64,000 nucleotides of DNA, taken from positions 1 through 64,000 of the forward strand of contig CAYPJE010000009.1 in assembly GCA_964410945.1 (NCBI GenBank). Reading direction: 5' to 3'. A model generated the notes under the pieces. That model was not told the origin of the DNA, made no database searches, and saw nothing but the letters and a program-made list of their open reading frames with translations. The translations under genes were made by a program, and so were the position numbers. Shown piece after piece: positions 7,447 to 17,035 of this stretch (position 1 is the stretch's first letter; every line of letters starts with the position of its first letter). This DNA comes from CAYPJE01 sp964410945 (GTDB lineage: Bacteria; Fidelibacterota; Marinisomatia; Marinisomatales; TCS56).

Positions 7447-10400
7447 ATGTTCAAAGTTAAGTATTTCGTTATTGTACTGTTTATCTGTACCATACTATTT
7501 GCACAGACTGACAACGCTGAATTTCGTTCAACCTGGGTAATAACCTGGGAACATATGGAAACCAGCCAGACAGCCGGTGAGGCTACGATTATCGAGATTC
7601 TCGACAATCATGCCGAAGCGAATATGAATGCTGTCCTCTGGCAGGCGCGCCAGAGTGGTACGGCCTATTATAATTCAAGTTACGAACCCTGGGGTTATTA
7701 CGCTGGTTATGCTGACCCCGGTTATGATCCCCTGGCTTTCGCCATCGAGGAAGCCCACAAACGTGGGATCGAAGTTCATGCCTGGTTCAACGTATTCCAT
7801 GCATCTTCAACCTATGATGGTGCTCCTGCTGCCGTAAATCCCGACTGGGTTTGCCGGGATGGGAGCGGTAATCCCATGACCTCCAGCCGGGCTCTGTCAC
7901 CTGGTCTGGCGGCGGTGCGCGAATATACCCTGGATGTGGCCATGGAAATCGTCAATAATTATGACATCGACGGGCTGCACCTGGATTACATCCGCTGGAA
8001 TGAATATGACACCGGCGATATGGCCCTGCTGCGTGGTGAAAGTGAAGTGGAGCAGATCAGCAAACTGGATGGTACATTTATGCCTGACGATTATCAGCTT
8101 ACCCGGGCCGCCGATCCCAACCGTTTCCTGTATGATGTGGAACATCCCTACAGCGGTGGTGTACCAGCCGGTTATGATTCCTGGGAAGATTTCTGGCGTT
8201 CCAGTGTAACGACCTTCGTGGAAATGCTTCATGATTCGATCCAGGTTGTAAAACCACACGTGCGCCTGTCGGTAGCCGCCCTGGGAAAATACAACTGGTC
8301 CAGTTGGCAGGGCTATGGCGCTGTCTACCAGGATGCGGCCAAATGGTTCAATGAAGGCTCGATCGAGCAATTGACACCAATGAGCTATCACTGGCTGGAT
8401 GCCAATAGTTTTTATGGTATGCTTACCGCCTACAGCCCGGAATGCTGGGGTGACTTCATCCAACCAGGGGTTGCTGCCAACCGGTTATTCTCAGCCGGCC
8501 CCGGATCATATCGCTTTGATGAGGAAAATGTCTGGCATCGCCATCCCAGTGTGATTGAAAAAGCCCGTACCGTATCCTGGCTGGATGGTTTCCAGTTCTT
8601 CAGTTACGGCACCTGGAAGAAATACCAGTACTGGGAGGAAGCAGGCAACACTTTCTTTGGTGCGAAGACCAAGATCCGACCATGGGTATTTGAAACTGCT
8701 CCTGATGCTCCTGTTGCTTCGATCAATAAATTGGACAGCCTGAACTATGAAATAACCGTTACACCAGTAGCAGTTGAGGACGGCTGGCAGGTTGTCTATC
8801 GCTCGGAAGATGCCGAAATTGATTCCGCCAGTGATGAAATAATCGCCATCTACTATGGCTCTGATCCATTTACCGTCACTGATTCATTCAATGGATACCA
8901 GAATTTTGACGGCAGTTATTATTATGCCGCAACTACCGCCAACCGTTATTGGAATGAATCAGTCGTTTCAGCGGCCGTAAATGGCGATGCTCTACCTTCC
9001 TTCCCTCCGGCGATTGTGGAATCTTCACCAGTAGAAGAAGACACTATCAAAATCAATGACGATATCGTTCTCAAATTCAACAAAGAGATTGACGCCGACT
9101 CGTTTTTAACCGGCCTGACAATTGATCCGGAGGTGACCGAATACGAAATTAACTGGTCCACCGACTGGACCGATTACCATAAAACGGTCACCATTAATCC
9201 CAGCGGTAACCTGGAATTCGCAACGAATTATACTATCACCCTCGACGCAAATGTGGTTGACCTTAATGGAGTAGCCATCGATGGAAACGGTGATGGTACG
9301 GCGGGTGATTCGTTTACTCTTTCGTTTACAACTGAAGCCGTTGATCTGAATGGACCGGAAATCATATTCAGCAATCTCAATGCCGATGGTTCAACCGCCG
9401 ATCTGGATGTGGACGAAGTGATAACTATCATCTTTAATGAAGAAGTGGATGAGGTCACCTTCACACCGGAGAACGTTGAACTACTGTTGGGTGGTACTAC
9501 ACCGGCAGATTTCATTTCCAACCATGTTTTTACCAAGGGGAATTCAATTTTCAGTCTGCGGCAGGATTCAGGCTTCTTCCCTGACACTACCTTCACGATC
9601 AACCTGTCCGGCGATATTACCGATACCCTGGGTAATGCCATGTCTCCGACCAGTTACAGCTTCCGGACCGAAGCTCTGGCCTACGATTCATACACCAAGA
9701 TTGATAATTTCTCATTCATCACCAGCTGGAAACAGCCGGATTACAGCGGTACAACGGTAGGCATTCTGGCCGGAACGGAATTGTTGCAGTCCAATACGGT
9801 TTATGTTCCGGGAACCGCACCCTATAAATCAGCCCGCCTCAATTATGTATGGGACACATCGGAAACATCGCATACGATCCGCATGTACCTGTACACCGGA
9901 ACACCACGGGGAATAGTATTTGACAATACCTACATCCTTCAGTGTTATGTCTTCGGTGATGGCAGTTATAACAAATTCCGCTTTGCCGTAGATGATAAAT
10001 ATCCTACAGCAGCGGGTGAAAATCACGAAGTCAGTCCATGGTACACTATTGACTGGGTGGGCTGGAAATTACTCTCATGGGATCTCGGCATCGGTGAAAC
10101 CGGCGAATGGCTTGGTGACGGTATCCTGAACGGAAACATGATAATCGACAGTTTCCAGATGACCTATGACCAGGAGAATGGTGCCGCCACCGGAACGGTA
10201 TATTTTGATGAATTGAGGTTGATCAGGAAAACCGATTTCTGGGTCGGCACTGAAGATGATTGGGCTGAGATCCCGACTGAGGTCAGTCTGTACCAGAATT
10301 ACCCCAACCCCTTTAATCCCACCACAACAATTGCTTTCAGCCTGCCGGCGGATGAAAAAATCCAACTGGAAATTTTCGATCTGCGTGGCAGACTGGTAAA

Positions 10401-10554
10401 GACACTGGCAGCCGATCAGTTTGCTGCCGGCAACCACCAGTTGCAGTGGAACGGACGGAACAATGCCGGGTTGGAAGTATCTTCAGGCATTTATATCTAT
10501 CGCCTGGTAGCAGGCTCAGTGATCAAGCAAAATCAGATGGTGTTTTTAAAGTAA
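7447..10554 (+). CDS. Secreted GHL10-type glycoside hydrolase with Ig-like, jelly-roll-like and T9SS sorting domains
   Basis: A multidomain exported protein of 1035 residues. The start at 7447 (MFKVKYFVIVLFI) gives a signal peptide ending in 'FAQ'. Residues ~25-410 form a GHL10 (DUF187/PF02638) barrel: 'FRSTWVITWEHM', 'NMNAVLWQARQSG', 'GIEVHAWFNVF', 'NPDWVCRDGSG' and 'DIDGLHLDYIRW'. Two SbsA/Big_5-like domains follow (from ~519 and ~636), then a ~180-residue module (~746-928) that is closely repeated in the amidase at 14540-17035, then a 'LYQNYPNPFNP' C-terminal domain (~947-1035) typical of T9SS cargo. It is monocistronic with a strong terminator. GHL10 proteins are thought to act on cell-wall or related glycans, but the substrate here is unknown. 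It faces a cluster of cell-wall amidases. Confidence 0.88.
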   Translation: MFKVKYFVIVLFICTILFAQTDNAEFRSTWVITWEHMETSQTAGEATIIEILDNHAEANMNAVLWQARQSGTAYYNSSYEPWGYYAGYADPGYDPLAFAIEEAHKRGIEVHAWFNVFHASSTYDGAPAAVNPDWVCRDGSGNPMTSSRALSPGLAAVREYTLDVAMEIVNNYDIDGLHLDYIRWNEYDTGDMALLRGESEVEQISKLDGTFMPDDYQLTRAADPNRFLYDVEHPYSGGVPAGYDSWEDFWRSSVTTFVEMLHDSIQVVKPHVRLSVAALGKYNWSSWQGYGAVYQDAAKWFNEGSIEQLTPMSYHWLDANSFYGMLTAYSPECWGDFIQPGVAANRLFSAGPGSYRFDEENVWHRHPSVIEKARTVSWLDGFQFFSYGTWKKYQYWEEAGNTFFGAKTKIRPWVFETAPDAPVASINKLDSLNYEITVTPVAVEDGWQVVYRSEDAEIDSASDEIIAIYYGSDPFTVTDSFNGYQNFDGSYYYAATTANRYWNESVVSAAVNGDALPSFPPAIVESSPVEEDTIKINDDIVLKFNKEIDADSFLTGLTIDPEVTEYEINWSTDWTDYHKTVTINPSGNLEFATNYTITLDANVVDLNGVAIDGNGDGTAGDSFTLSFTTEAVDLNGPEIIFSNLNADGSTADLDVDEVITIIFNEEVDEVTFTPENVELLLGGTTPADFISNHVFTKGNSIFSLRQDSGFFPDTTFTINLSGDITDTLGNAMSPTSYSFRTEALAYDSYTKIDNFSFITSWKQPDYSGTTVGILAGTELLQSNTVYVPGTAPYKSARLNYVWDTSETSHTIRMYLYTGTPRGIVFDNTYILQCYVFGDGSYNKFRFAVDDKYPTAAGENHEVSPWYTIDWVGWKLLSWDLGIGETGEWLGDGILNGNMIIDSFQMTYDQENGAATGTVYFDELRLIRKTDFWVGTEDDWAEIPTEVSLYQNYPNPFNPTTTIAFSLPADEKIQLEIFDLRGRLVKTLAADQFAAGNHQLQWNGRNNAGLEVSSGIYIYRLVAGSVIKQNQMVFLK

Positions 10555-10580
10555 AAAATAATAATGAAGAAATAAGAAGG

Positions 10581-10608
10581 AGCCCCTCAATTGAGGGGCT
10601 TTTTTTTA
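10581..10608 (+). terminator. Rho-independent terminator of the GHL10 gene
   Basis: A 20-base perfect palindrome (AGCCCCTCAATTGAGGGGCT, 10581-10600) runs into an uninterrupted T tract. It begins 26 bases after the stop codon at 10554 and its T tract touches the stop codon of the convergent lipoprotein gene. Confidence 0.93.
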
Positions 10609-11238
10609 CTTTTTATATACCGTTTCCAACAACGGTGAATTGTATATTGCATCGGGAAAGATCAGGGTCTGTTTCTCCGGTATTTGTCCCTTGAAATGTT
10701 CATCCAGATATTTTCTGGCCGCCGGTTTACTCCATTTCAAATCGGAAGTACTTCCAGAAACAGAAATCTGCTGCATCATTAAAAGTTCAAAATATATTTT
10801 CCAGACTAATTCAGCGGAATACAGTTTCTGATTATCCCAACTAAGCTGGTGATCAACGGGAGCATTGATATAGCGATATGCAATCACATCCAGTTCCCTG
10901 ATTACACCGGGATGCAGATATTTATCTGTTTCTATTAACCGTTTTATATCAAACTGACGTCGAGCAACATAATCAGCTACCGGTAGAAATTCTACTTTAT
11001 CAGTCACCGCCAAAACCACCGGTTTACCCTCCCGCTCCATGACTATGCCAATATCATTGAACTGATTACCATTCGTGCGCCAGAAATCGCCGCGGGGTGC
11101 TTTAAGAAAAACCAGGTCGCCAGCTGCCAATCCGGAGGGAAATTCAATTTTATTGGGTTCTCCACAACCGGAAAAAAGAAGCAGGCCGGTCAGCAGGAGA
11201 AAAACAGAATTTTTAATGATTTTATCGAAATCTGACAT
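10606..11238 (-). CDS. YiiX-like permuted NlpC/P60 lipoprotein, probable pseudoenzyme
   Basis: A 210-residue lipoprotein: residues 10-24 form a hydrophobic signal ending in the lipobox 'LLFSGC'. The rest matches the YiiX/YaeF permuted papain-like amidase family (PF05708): 'GDLVFLKAPRGDFW', 'NDIGIVMEREGKPVV', 'FLPVADYVARR' and 'LYSAELVWKIYFELL'. In typical members the two core motifs read SHxGIV and YCSELVWK. Here the His is replaced by Asp (NDIGIV) and the Cys by Ser (YSAELV), so peptidase activity is doubtful. It follows the amidase gene by 12 bases and ends the long surface operon. A binding role for peptidoglycan peptides would fit, as inference. Confidence 0.75.
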   Translation of the reverse strand: MSDFDKIIKNSVFLLLTGLLLFSGCGEPNKIEFPSGLAAGDLVFLKAPRGDFWRTNGNQFNDIGIVMEREGKPVVLAVTDKVEFLPVADYVARRQFDIKRLIETDKYLHPGVIRELDVIAYRYINAPVDHQLSWDNQKLYSAELVWKIYFELLMMQQISVSGSTSDLKWSKPAARKYLDEHFKGQIPEKQTLIFPDAIYNSPLLETVYKK

Positions 11239-11250
11239 TATTATCCATTC

Positions 11251-13527
11251 CTATTTTATCAGGGTCATGCGTCGCGACAGATTAATATCACCACTGGTCA
11301 AACGGTAGAAATATACACCGCTGGCCTGGTGTTCACCGTAAGCATTGGTACCATCCCATCGAACAATATGTTCCCCGGCAGAATAAAAACGATTGACCAA
11401 TGTTTTTACCTGACGTCCGTTTACATCATAAACCACCAAAGTGATTTTTTCGGATCTTGGAATACTGAAACTGATGTTTGTTACCGGATTAAAGGGATTG
11501 GGATAATTTTGAAACAGGCTATAACTGACAGGCACAAAAGATACATCTTCAATAGCGGTGATTGTCCCATCGAAAAATCCCAGAACCTTGGCCATTACTT
11601 CGGCACGAGGATCCTTGTAATAGATCGTTTCAAAGGGAAAGGCCATATGGATTAACCGGCCTTCTTCCGAACCACCGGGGAACAATCCTTCGTAGGCCAC
11701 GGCAGCGATATTATACTGCGGGGCATTCTTGTATAGCATAATTGAAGTTGAACCGCCATAAGGTTCAATGGCATCGGGCCAGTCGATATCAACCGTCCCA
11801 TGGGTGCCATTGTCAAAATTAATATCAGCAAGCCCGGAAAATAATTGTCCCTGAATGGCAGTAGCCGTATAGTAAGTGGAACTCTGATTATTCGGCGCAT
11901 CGGCCACATAGCTGGCTTTCAGGAAATTATGGTAAAAATCCTTGTCAGCCTGGGTAGGATGATTTGATTTTCCTTCCAGATCCCAGCCGATTTCCGCACC
12001 GGAAACGTACAGATAACCACCTGCTTTCAGGAATGCTTCGATCCGATCCTGCTCGGTAGCGTTGAAGGTGTCATCGCTGGAGCTTTCATCACCCAAAGCC
12101 CAGATCACCGCATCATAATCCAGCAGTGAGACCCGGTCCTCGAATACTTCCTCGTTCAGACAATAGGAAAAACCATATCCGTTTTCAGTTATCGGATAAC
12201 CATAGAAACGTACATAGTCGTGCCTGGTGTTGGTGGATCGATCGTATCCGTTCACCAGCAAAATACTCATACTGCTGGATGAAGGAGCGCCACCGTAAAC
12301 TTTCGGTGTGAAATCTGAAGTACCAAGCGCATTTTTGGTCTTCAGCTTGAAGTAGTAGGGTTGATTATCTGTCAAACCGGTAACTAGGATATTATTTTCT
12401 GTACTGACAATTGAATTGACAAAAGTCTCCCCATCTTCACTGATAAACACCAGGTAACTGTCTGCCAGAGCGGATTCGGCACATTCGATCAATAATGAAG
12501 TATCGCTGACACTATAGACCCGGACATTTTCCGGTATCGGAGGTGGCGCGGTCCAGTTGCTGTCAGGAGTCAAATAACAATCGGCGAAAGCCGTTTGATT
12601 GGCAGTGACGGTAACAGTGGTGGAATCCTTGTCAAAATTCGTAGCTTCATAAACAACCTTGTACTGGCCGGGAGTCAATGAATCGAACAGGAAAAATCCA
12701 TTATTCATTTCGTCACCGTCATATACCAGATCACCAGGCGTAACTGTAATTTTGATTCCGTTCACCGGTGCTTTGGCATCATTGGTTGAACTCAGGTAAA
12801 AATAGTCCACCAGCTGTTCGTTGTTGCGCACGATGCCGGCAATTTCACCTACCCCGTAATTACCGGCGGAATAGAAATCGATGAATGAACGGGCAATGGA
12901 CCACGATTCATGCTTGCGGTAATCCAGGTTCTGCAGGCGCCAGGATTCCGGGATATAATCATGGAAAGAGCCCTCGGACAGGGTACCGGGCATAGTCAGG
13001 TTTTTCAAGACACCCAGATAGGCCTGTCCGGTTCCATAGAAATCAAAATCACCACGGACCGAATAACCAGTGGTGCGGTGGGCATCATACAATTCCACCG
13101 CCATAATATCCGACAATGTCTTGGCATCGTCCCAGGTCGGATCATTGTCAAAGCCCTGGAACAGCATCAGTGTTGAGTTACGCTCACCATTATAACCATT
13201 GCTGTGGATGGAATGGAAAAAATCAGCATTAAAATTATTGGCAATGGCTACACGCTGGGACAGGCTGGGATCATCGTTCACGTCGTCATCGTTGGAATAA
13301 CGGGTCAGCAGAACGTCTGCGCCGAGAGCGGTTAACAGGGCGTCCAGTTCCAGTGCCTTGGTCAAATTACCTTCCGATTCCCAGAAATCGGTTGCAAGGA
13401 TGTGGCGGTCATCGGACTCATGTCCGCCGTGCCCGGGATCAATACAGATTTTAATTCCACTCAGGTCCTGGGCAAATATCCCTGAGATAAAAATCCCAAA
13501 TATCAGGGTAGCAACAATTCTTTTCAT
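11251..13527 (-). CDS. Secreted N-acetylmuramoyl-L-alanine amidase with Fn3, GAT-like and T9SS sorting domains
   Basis: The start at 13527 (MKRIVATLIFG) has GAGGGGGA upstream and yields a signal peptide ending 'GIFAQ'. Residues ~22-225 are an Amidase_3 zinc domain with 'CIDPGHGGHES', 'WESEGNLTKAL', 'FHSIHSNG' and 'TLSEGSFHDY', giving the His/Glu/His metal ligands and the catalytic Glu; it should cleave the MurNAc-L-Ala bond. Then come a carboxypeptidase-regulatory-like domain (~224-330), a fibronectin III domain (~327-415), a Rossmann-like GATase1-type domain (~419-650, 'AGGYLYVSGAEIGWDL'), and a C-terminal 'LFQNYPNPFNP' sorting domain (~667-758). It is preceded by its own propeller gene, an arrangement repeated at 14540-17964. 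Confidence 0.88.
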   Translation of the reverse strand: MKRIVATLIFGIFISGIFAQDLSGIKICIDPGHGGHESDDRHILATDFWESEGNLTKALELDALLTALGADVLLTRYSNDDDVNDDPSLSQRVAIANNFNADFFHSIHSNGYNGERNSTLMLFQGFDNDPTWDDAKTLSDIMAVELYDAHRTTGYSVRGDFDFYGTGQAYLGVLKNLTMPGTLSEGSFHDYIPESWRLQNLDYRKHESWSIARSFIDFYSAGNYGVGEIAGIVRNNEQLVDYFYLSSTNDAKAPVNGIKITVTPGDLVYDGDEMNNGFFLFDSLTPGQYKVVYEATNFDKDSTTVTVTANQTAFADCYLTPDSNWTAPPPIPENVRVYSVSDTSLLIECAESALADSYLVFISEDGETFVNSIVSTENNILVTGLTDNQPYYFKLKTKNALGTSDFTPKVYGGAPSSSSMSILLVNGYDRSTNTRHDYVRFYGYPITENGYGFSYCLNEEVFEDRVSLLDYDAVIWALGDESSSDDTFNATEQDRIEAFLKAGGYLYVSGAEIGWDLEGKSNHPTQADKDFYHNFLKASYVADAPNNQSSTYYTATAIQGQLFSGLADINFDNGTHGTVDIDWPDAIEPYGGSTSIMLYKNAPQYNIAAVAYEGLFPGGSEEGRLIHMAFPFETIYYKDPRAEVMAKVLGFFDGTITAIEDVSFVPVSYSLFQNYPNPFNPVTNISFSIPRSEKITLVVYDVNGRQVKTLVNRFYSAGEHIVRWDGTNAYGEHQASGVYFYRLTSGDINLSRRMTLIK

Positions 13528-13538
13528 TTCAGTCCCCC

Positions 13539-14459
13539 TCACCATTCAAGATTTATTATATAGATTACACCGTTATCCGTGGAACAAACGATTTTATCAC
13601 CAGCCTGGCTCCAGTTCGGATAAAGCTCGATAATATCCGGTGTGTTAGTGATATTCCTGACGGTCCGGCCGTCACTGCTCGCCAGATAGATATCTGATTC
13701 GGTGAATCTGTAACCATCATCCGTATCATGCATGAACACCACCCATTCGCCATCCGGCGACCAGGACGGTACATTGGCCTGGCCCAGATCGACTAAAATA
13801 TTCCCATCCAGGTCTGAGATGAAAGTGCCCATGCCGGCGACTGTGAACAGCAGTTTATCACCGCCCGGTGACACCGAAGACCATAGATACAACCTTTTTC
13901 CCCGGGGCTGAATAATTTTCGTTTCGCTCCCTTTGATTACCTTTAATGACTTGCTCTTATATATCTGAACCTGTGGAAAGCCGGAGTCTGCTTCCCGGGA
14001 CTGGCTCCCCGGTTCCAATTCCCGGACGTCATCCTTTAAAATATAGGTTATACGGCCGATAGTTGATTTCTTCGGCGGTGATAATTCCCGCTTACCAGAC
14101 GCGAGCGTTGATCTTTCGCCGGTAGTAAGGTCATAGCTGAATAAGGAATAATAATTCCGTCTGTTTTTAATTGTGCCTGTACGGAAATAGACAGCCTTCC
14201 CATCGCCTGAATATTTTGCTTCGTACCCGGCTCCCATTTCATCGCTAACAATTATTAATTGTCCTGAATCAAGAGAGTATTCATATAATCCACGATAATT
14301 TGGTTTAGTTAACAGCAGCCGTGAACCGTCAGGACTGAACAGCGGATGATAAAATTCATCGCTTGATTCGCCGAATACAGTTACAATGCTTTTCACCAGC
14401 GGGGGCTGAGCGAATACCACCGTGATAAATAAACCCAATAATATTACTCGCAAACGCAT
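13539..14459 (-). CDS. Secreted TolB-like (PD40) beta-propeller protein
   Basis: A 306-residue protein with a signal peptide ('VILLGLFITVVFAQ') and repeated WD40-like/PD40 blades: 'HPLFSPDGSRLLLTKP', 'AKYSGDGKAVYFRTG', 'SSVSPGGDKLLFTVAG', 'PSWSPDGEWVVFMHD' and 'YPNWSQAGDKIVCST'. PD40 propellers usually act as periplasmic or surface binding platforms. It lies 11 bases before the amidase gene and is a clear paralog of the propeller at 17032-17964 (shared 'MGAGY' blade and blade order), so the propeller-amidase pair has been duplicated. It has no C-terminal sorting domain, so it may stay periplasmic. Partner and ligand are unknown. Confidence 0.8.
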   Translation of the reverse strand: MRLRVILLGLFITVVFAQPPLVKSIVTVFGESSDEFYHPLFSPDGSRLLLTKPNYRGLYEYSLDSGQLIIVSDEMGAGYEAKYSGDGKAVYFRTGTIKNRRNYYSLFSYDLTTGERSTLASGKRELSPPKKSTIGRITYILKDDVRELEPGSQSREADSGFPQVQIYKSKSLKVIKGSETKIIQPRGKRLYLWSSVSPGGDKLLFTVAGMGTFISDLDGNILVDLGQANVPSWSPDGEWVVFMHDTDDGYRFTESDIYLASSDGRTVRNITNTPDIIELYPNWSQAGDKIVCSTDNGVIYIINLEW

Positions 14460-14539
14460 ATTTTCTCCTTGCTGGTTTACAGCATGTTTTTCAATAATTT
14501 TTCCTGTAAATAATTTTTATCGGAATTTCCCGGTCAAAC

Positions 14540-17035
14540 CTACTTAATCAATGTCATCCGGCGTGATAAATTAATATCGTTACCTGACAGACGATAAAAA
14601 TATACACCGCTGGCTTGTGGTTCGCCAAAACTATTGGTTCCATCCCACTGGGCGGAATGCTGCCCGGCAGAATAATCATCATGGGCCAGGGTTTTTACCA
14701 GCCGTCCGTTGATATCAAAAACGGCCAGAGATATTTTCCCGGCTTCTGGCAAGGTGAAACTGATATTGGTGACCGGGTTGAAGGGATTGGGGTAATTGGC
14801 TGCTAGGCTATATTCCAAAGGCTGATTCTCCCAGGCGACATCAATTCCTACCGTAACTGGCTTCACCAGCCGTAAATCATCAATTATTACCTTTCCGAAT
14901 TGATCGGAACCAGACACGTAAGTCAGCTGAATGCTGTCAAAGCGCAGGTTACCATCCAAATTGCCGTCACCCAGCCAGGTGCCGGTTTCACCGGACATAT
15001 CCCAGCTAACCAGCTTCCAGCCGTACCAGTCAACCGTATACCAGGGACTGGCTTCGTGGTTTTCGGCGGCGGCCGTAGGATACTTATCATCCACGGCAAA
15101 GCGAAATTTCACGCCACTGCCGGTACCAAAAACATAAGCCTGCATAATATAGGTGCTGTTGAAAATGATGTTTCGCGGGGTTCCCCCGGATAAATAGGTG
15201 CGTGAAAGCCATTCCGACTTATCCAGATCCCAGCCATACTTAACCTCCAGGGCGTTGGTGCTGGCGGTCAAATGATTGACGATATCAGAACGCACACCAC
15301 GGCCGGTGCTGTCGGCGATATAACCGGTAGTTGATCCGCTGGAGGCGGGCTCCCACCAATTGGAGGTCACACCGGAATTAAAATTATCAATATTGGATAT
15401 CTCCCAATCGGTGGTGCCGGTTGAGAAACTGAATGATTTATATGATCCGGTGGGATTGCCGGTGAGATCTTCCAATCCCGGGGCGATCCGTGATACGTAA
15501 ACTTCATCGGCATTGAGGGGATCCACAGGGAAAACATTGATCACACTACGATTCTTAATACGGTGATTTTCAATGACCACTGGCACATAGGTATAATCGG
15601 CAAAGCGCTGGAGTTTGAAATTCTCAGCCACAATCGAGTCCGGGCCGATGATTTCGTTGTATTCGAAACTGACCAGCGGATGCAGTTCAATATCGCTGGA
15701 AGTAGCGGACGGATAAGCGGTAAGAATTTCCGGAGGATAGATATCGGCGGCGCTGGAACGGAAATGCAGTACGTAATCTCCACCCTGTTCGCCATCGTGA
15801 TCACCGTCAAGAAAATGATCATAGCTGTCAAAGGCCGTATCGGCAATCGATATCGTATAATCGACCATATATCCCATGGCATCGGGACGGAAAGTCATTT
15901 CCCGGTAGTTATCCTTCCAGGTGAAAGTGCCATCCATAGATGGTGAAACGGAAAAGGCTGCTTCGACCGACGGGCGATCCATAGTGCGGCTGAACTTGAT
16001 TGTAATATCATCGATGGCCGGATATGATGTGTCGCCCTCCGCGGGAGTGCTGCTCACAATATAAGGCGGCATTGATGACACCAGTTCCACATCATTGAAG
16101 GTGATGAAATCATCGCGAATCGTAACCAGAGAGGTATCGGGGTAATAATCAGGGGCGGTCACGATCATTTCCAGCTCGGTATTCGGAAGACCCTCAAAAT
16201 AATAGAAACCGTTGCGCAGTTTCTCCGGATCGTTGGAATACTTGTAGAACATTGATTCGTAAGTATCGGTGGTATAGGACGTGCCATTCAAATGCACAGT
16301 AGCTCCGTTGATCGCCTGATAGGTCTCGAAATCAGAGATGATCCCGGCGGCGATGCCAACGGTGGGCCAGTCAATATTATGATAATCCAGAATTGACCAG
16401 TAAAAGGTCCAGGCCTCCATCCGCTTCCATTCCATATTCATATTCAACTGGTTCTGCCGTTCATTGGTATGGAAACCGGCCTCGCTCAGTTCACCGGGCA
16501 TAGTGGTATATTTTGTCACCCAGTTCCGGGGACATGACTGCCCGTAAAACTCGCAATCACCAATCGACCCGCTGGTATAGGTACGCATTCCAGCTGTCAG
16601 CCATTCCACCATGATATCGGCCATGGCCTTGCTGCCCACCTTATGCTCCGAGCCATCATAATTCTGGGCCCACAGCAGCAAAGTACTGTTAGCCGAAGCA
16701 CCGCCGGCGTTGCTGTGAATCGAATGGAACCAGGTGGCATCAACATTATTGGCATAGGTTGTACGGGAAGATAAAGAATAACTATTGATCGAGTCATTAC
16801 GGGTGACATAAACTGTATCAATGTCACTGTAAGTCCGCAGGATATCCCGCAGGTTACGGCTCACATAGAGATTTTTCATTGCTTCCGAATAATTGAAAAC
16901 CCCCATGTTCTCCTTTTTACTGTGCCCCGGATCGAGACAGATGTCCCAGCCCGCCAGTCCAGTGGCCTGGGCACTCAGCATAACCGCCGATGCCGAAAAT
17001 AAAAGAATAATTTTTTGTACCTGCTTTATCATCAT
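14540..17035 (-). CDS. Secreted N-acetylmuramoyl-L-alanine amidase with Big_5, jelly-roll-like and T9SS sorting domains
   Basis: 831 residues with signal peptide 'LLFSASAVMLSAQ'. The Amidase_3 domain (~28-245) shows 'CLDPGHSKKEN', 'NYSEAMKNLYVSR', 'FHSIHSNAGG' and 'GELSEAGFHTNE', so metal ligands and catalytic Glu are kept. A carboxypeptidase-regulatory-like stretch follows, then two SbsA/Big_5-like domains (~322-430 and ~432-543), a module (~547-722) nearly superimposable on one in the GHL10 hydrolase ('FRFAVDDKYPTAA', 'NHEASPWYTVDWYGWKL'), and a 'LAANYPNPFNP' sorting domain (~741-831) whose last 20 residues nearly match those of the other amidase. The start overlaps the upstream propeller stop by 4 bases (ATGA), so the two are translationally coupled. 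Confidence 0.88.
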   Translation of the reverse strand: MMIKQVQKIILLFSASAVMLSAQATGLAGWDICLDPGHSKKENMGVFNYSEAMKNLYVSRNLRDILRTYSDIDTVYVTRNDSINSYSLSSRTTYANNVDATWFHSIHSNAGGASANSTLLLWAQNYDGSEHKVGSKAMADIMVEWLTAGMRTYTSGSIGDCEFYGQSCPRNWVTKYTTMPGELSEAGFHTNERQNQLNMNMEWKRMEAWTFYWSILDYHNIDWPTVGIAAGIISDFETYQAINGATVHLNGTSYTTDTYESMFYKYSNDPEKLRNGFYYFEGLPNTELEMIVTAPDYYPDTSLVTIRDDFITFNDVELVSSMPPYIVSSTPAEGDTSYPAIDDITIKFSRTMDRPSVEAAFSVSPSMDGTFTWKDNYREMTFRPDAMGYMVDYTISIADTAFDSYDHFLDGDHDGEQGGDYVLHFRSSAADIYPPEILTAYPSATSSDIELHPLVSFEYNEIIGPDSIVAENFKLQRFADYTYVPVVIENHRIKNRSVINVFPVDPLNADEVYVSRIAPGLEDLTGNPTGSYKSFSFSTGTTDWEISNIDNFNSGVTSNWWEPASSGSTTGYIADSTGRGVRSDIVNHLTASTNALEVKYGWDLDKSEWLSRTYLSGGTPRNIIFNSTYIMQAYVFGTGSGVKFRFAVDDKYPTAAAENHEASPWYTVDWYGWKLVSWDMSGETGTWLGDGNLDGNLRFDSIQLTYVSGSDQFGKVIIDDLRLVKPVTVGIDVAWENQPLEYSLAANYPNPFNPVTNISFTLPEAGKISLAVFDINGRLVKTLAHDDYSAGQHSAQWDGTNSFGEPQASGVYFYRLSGNDINLSRRMTLIK

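Noticed and set aside
7897..8463. Minus-strand 188-codon frame within the GHL10 gene
   Set aside because: Overlaps the strongly conserved hydrolase domain on the other strand; no start signal.
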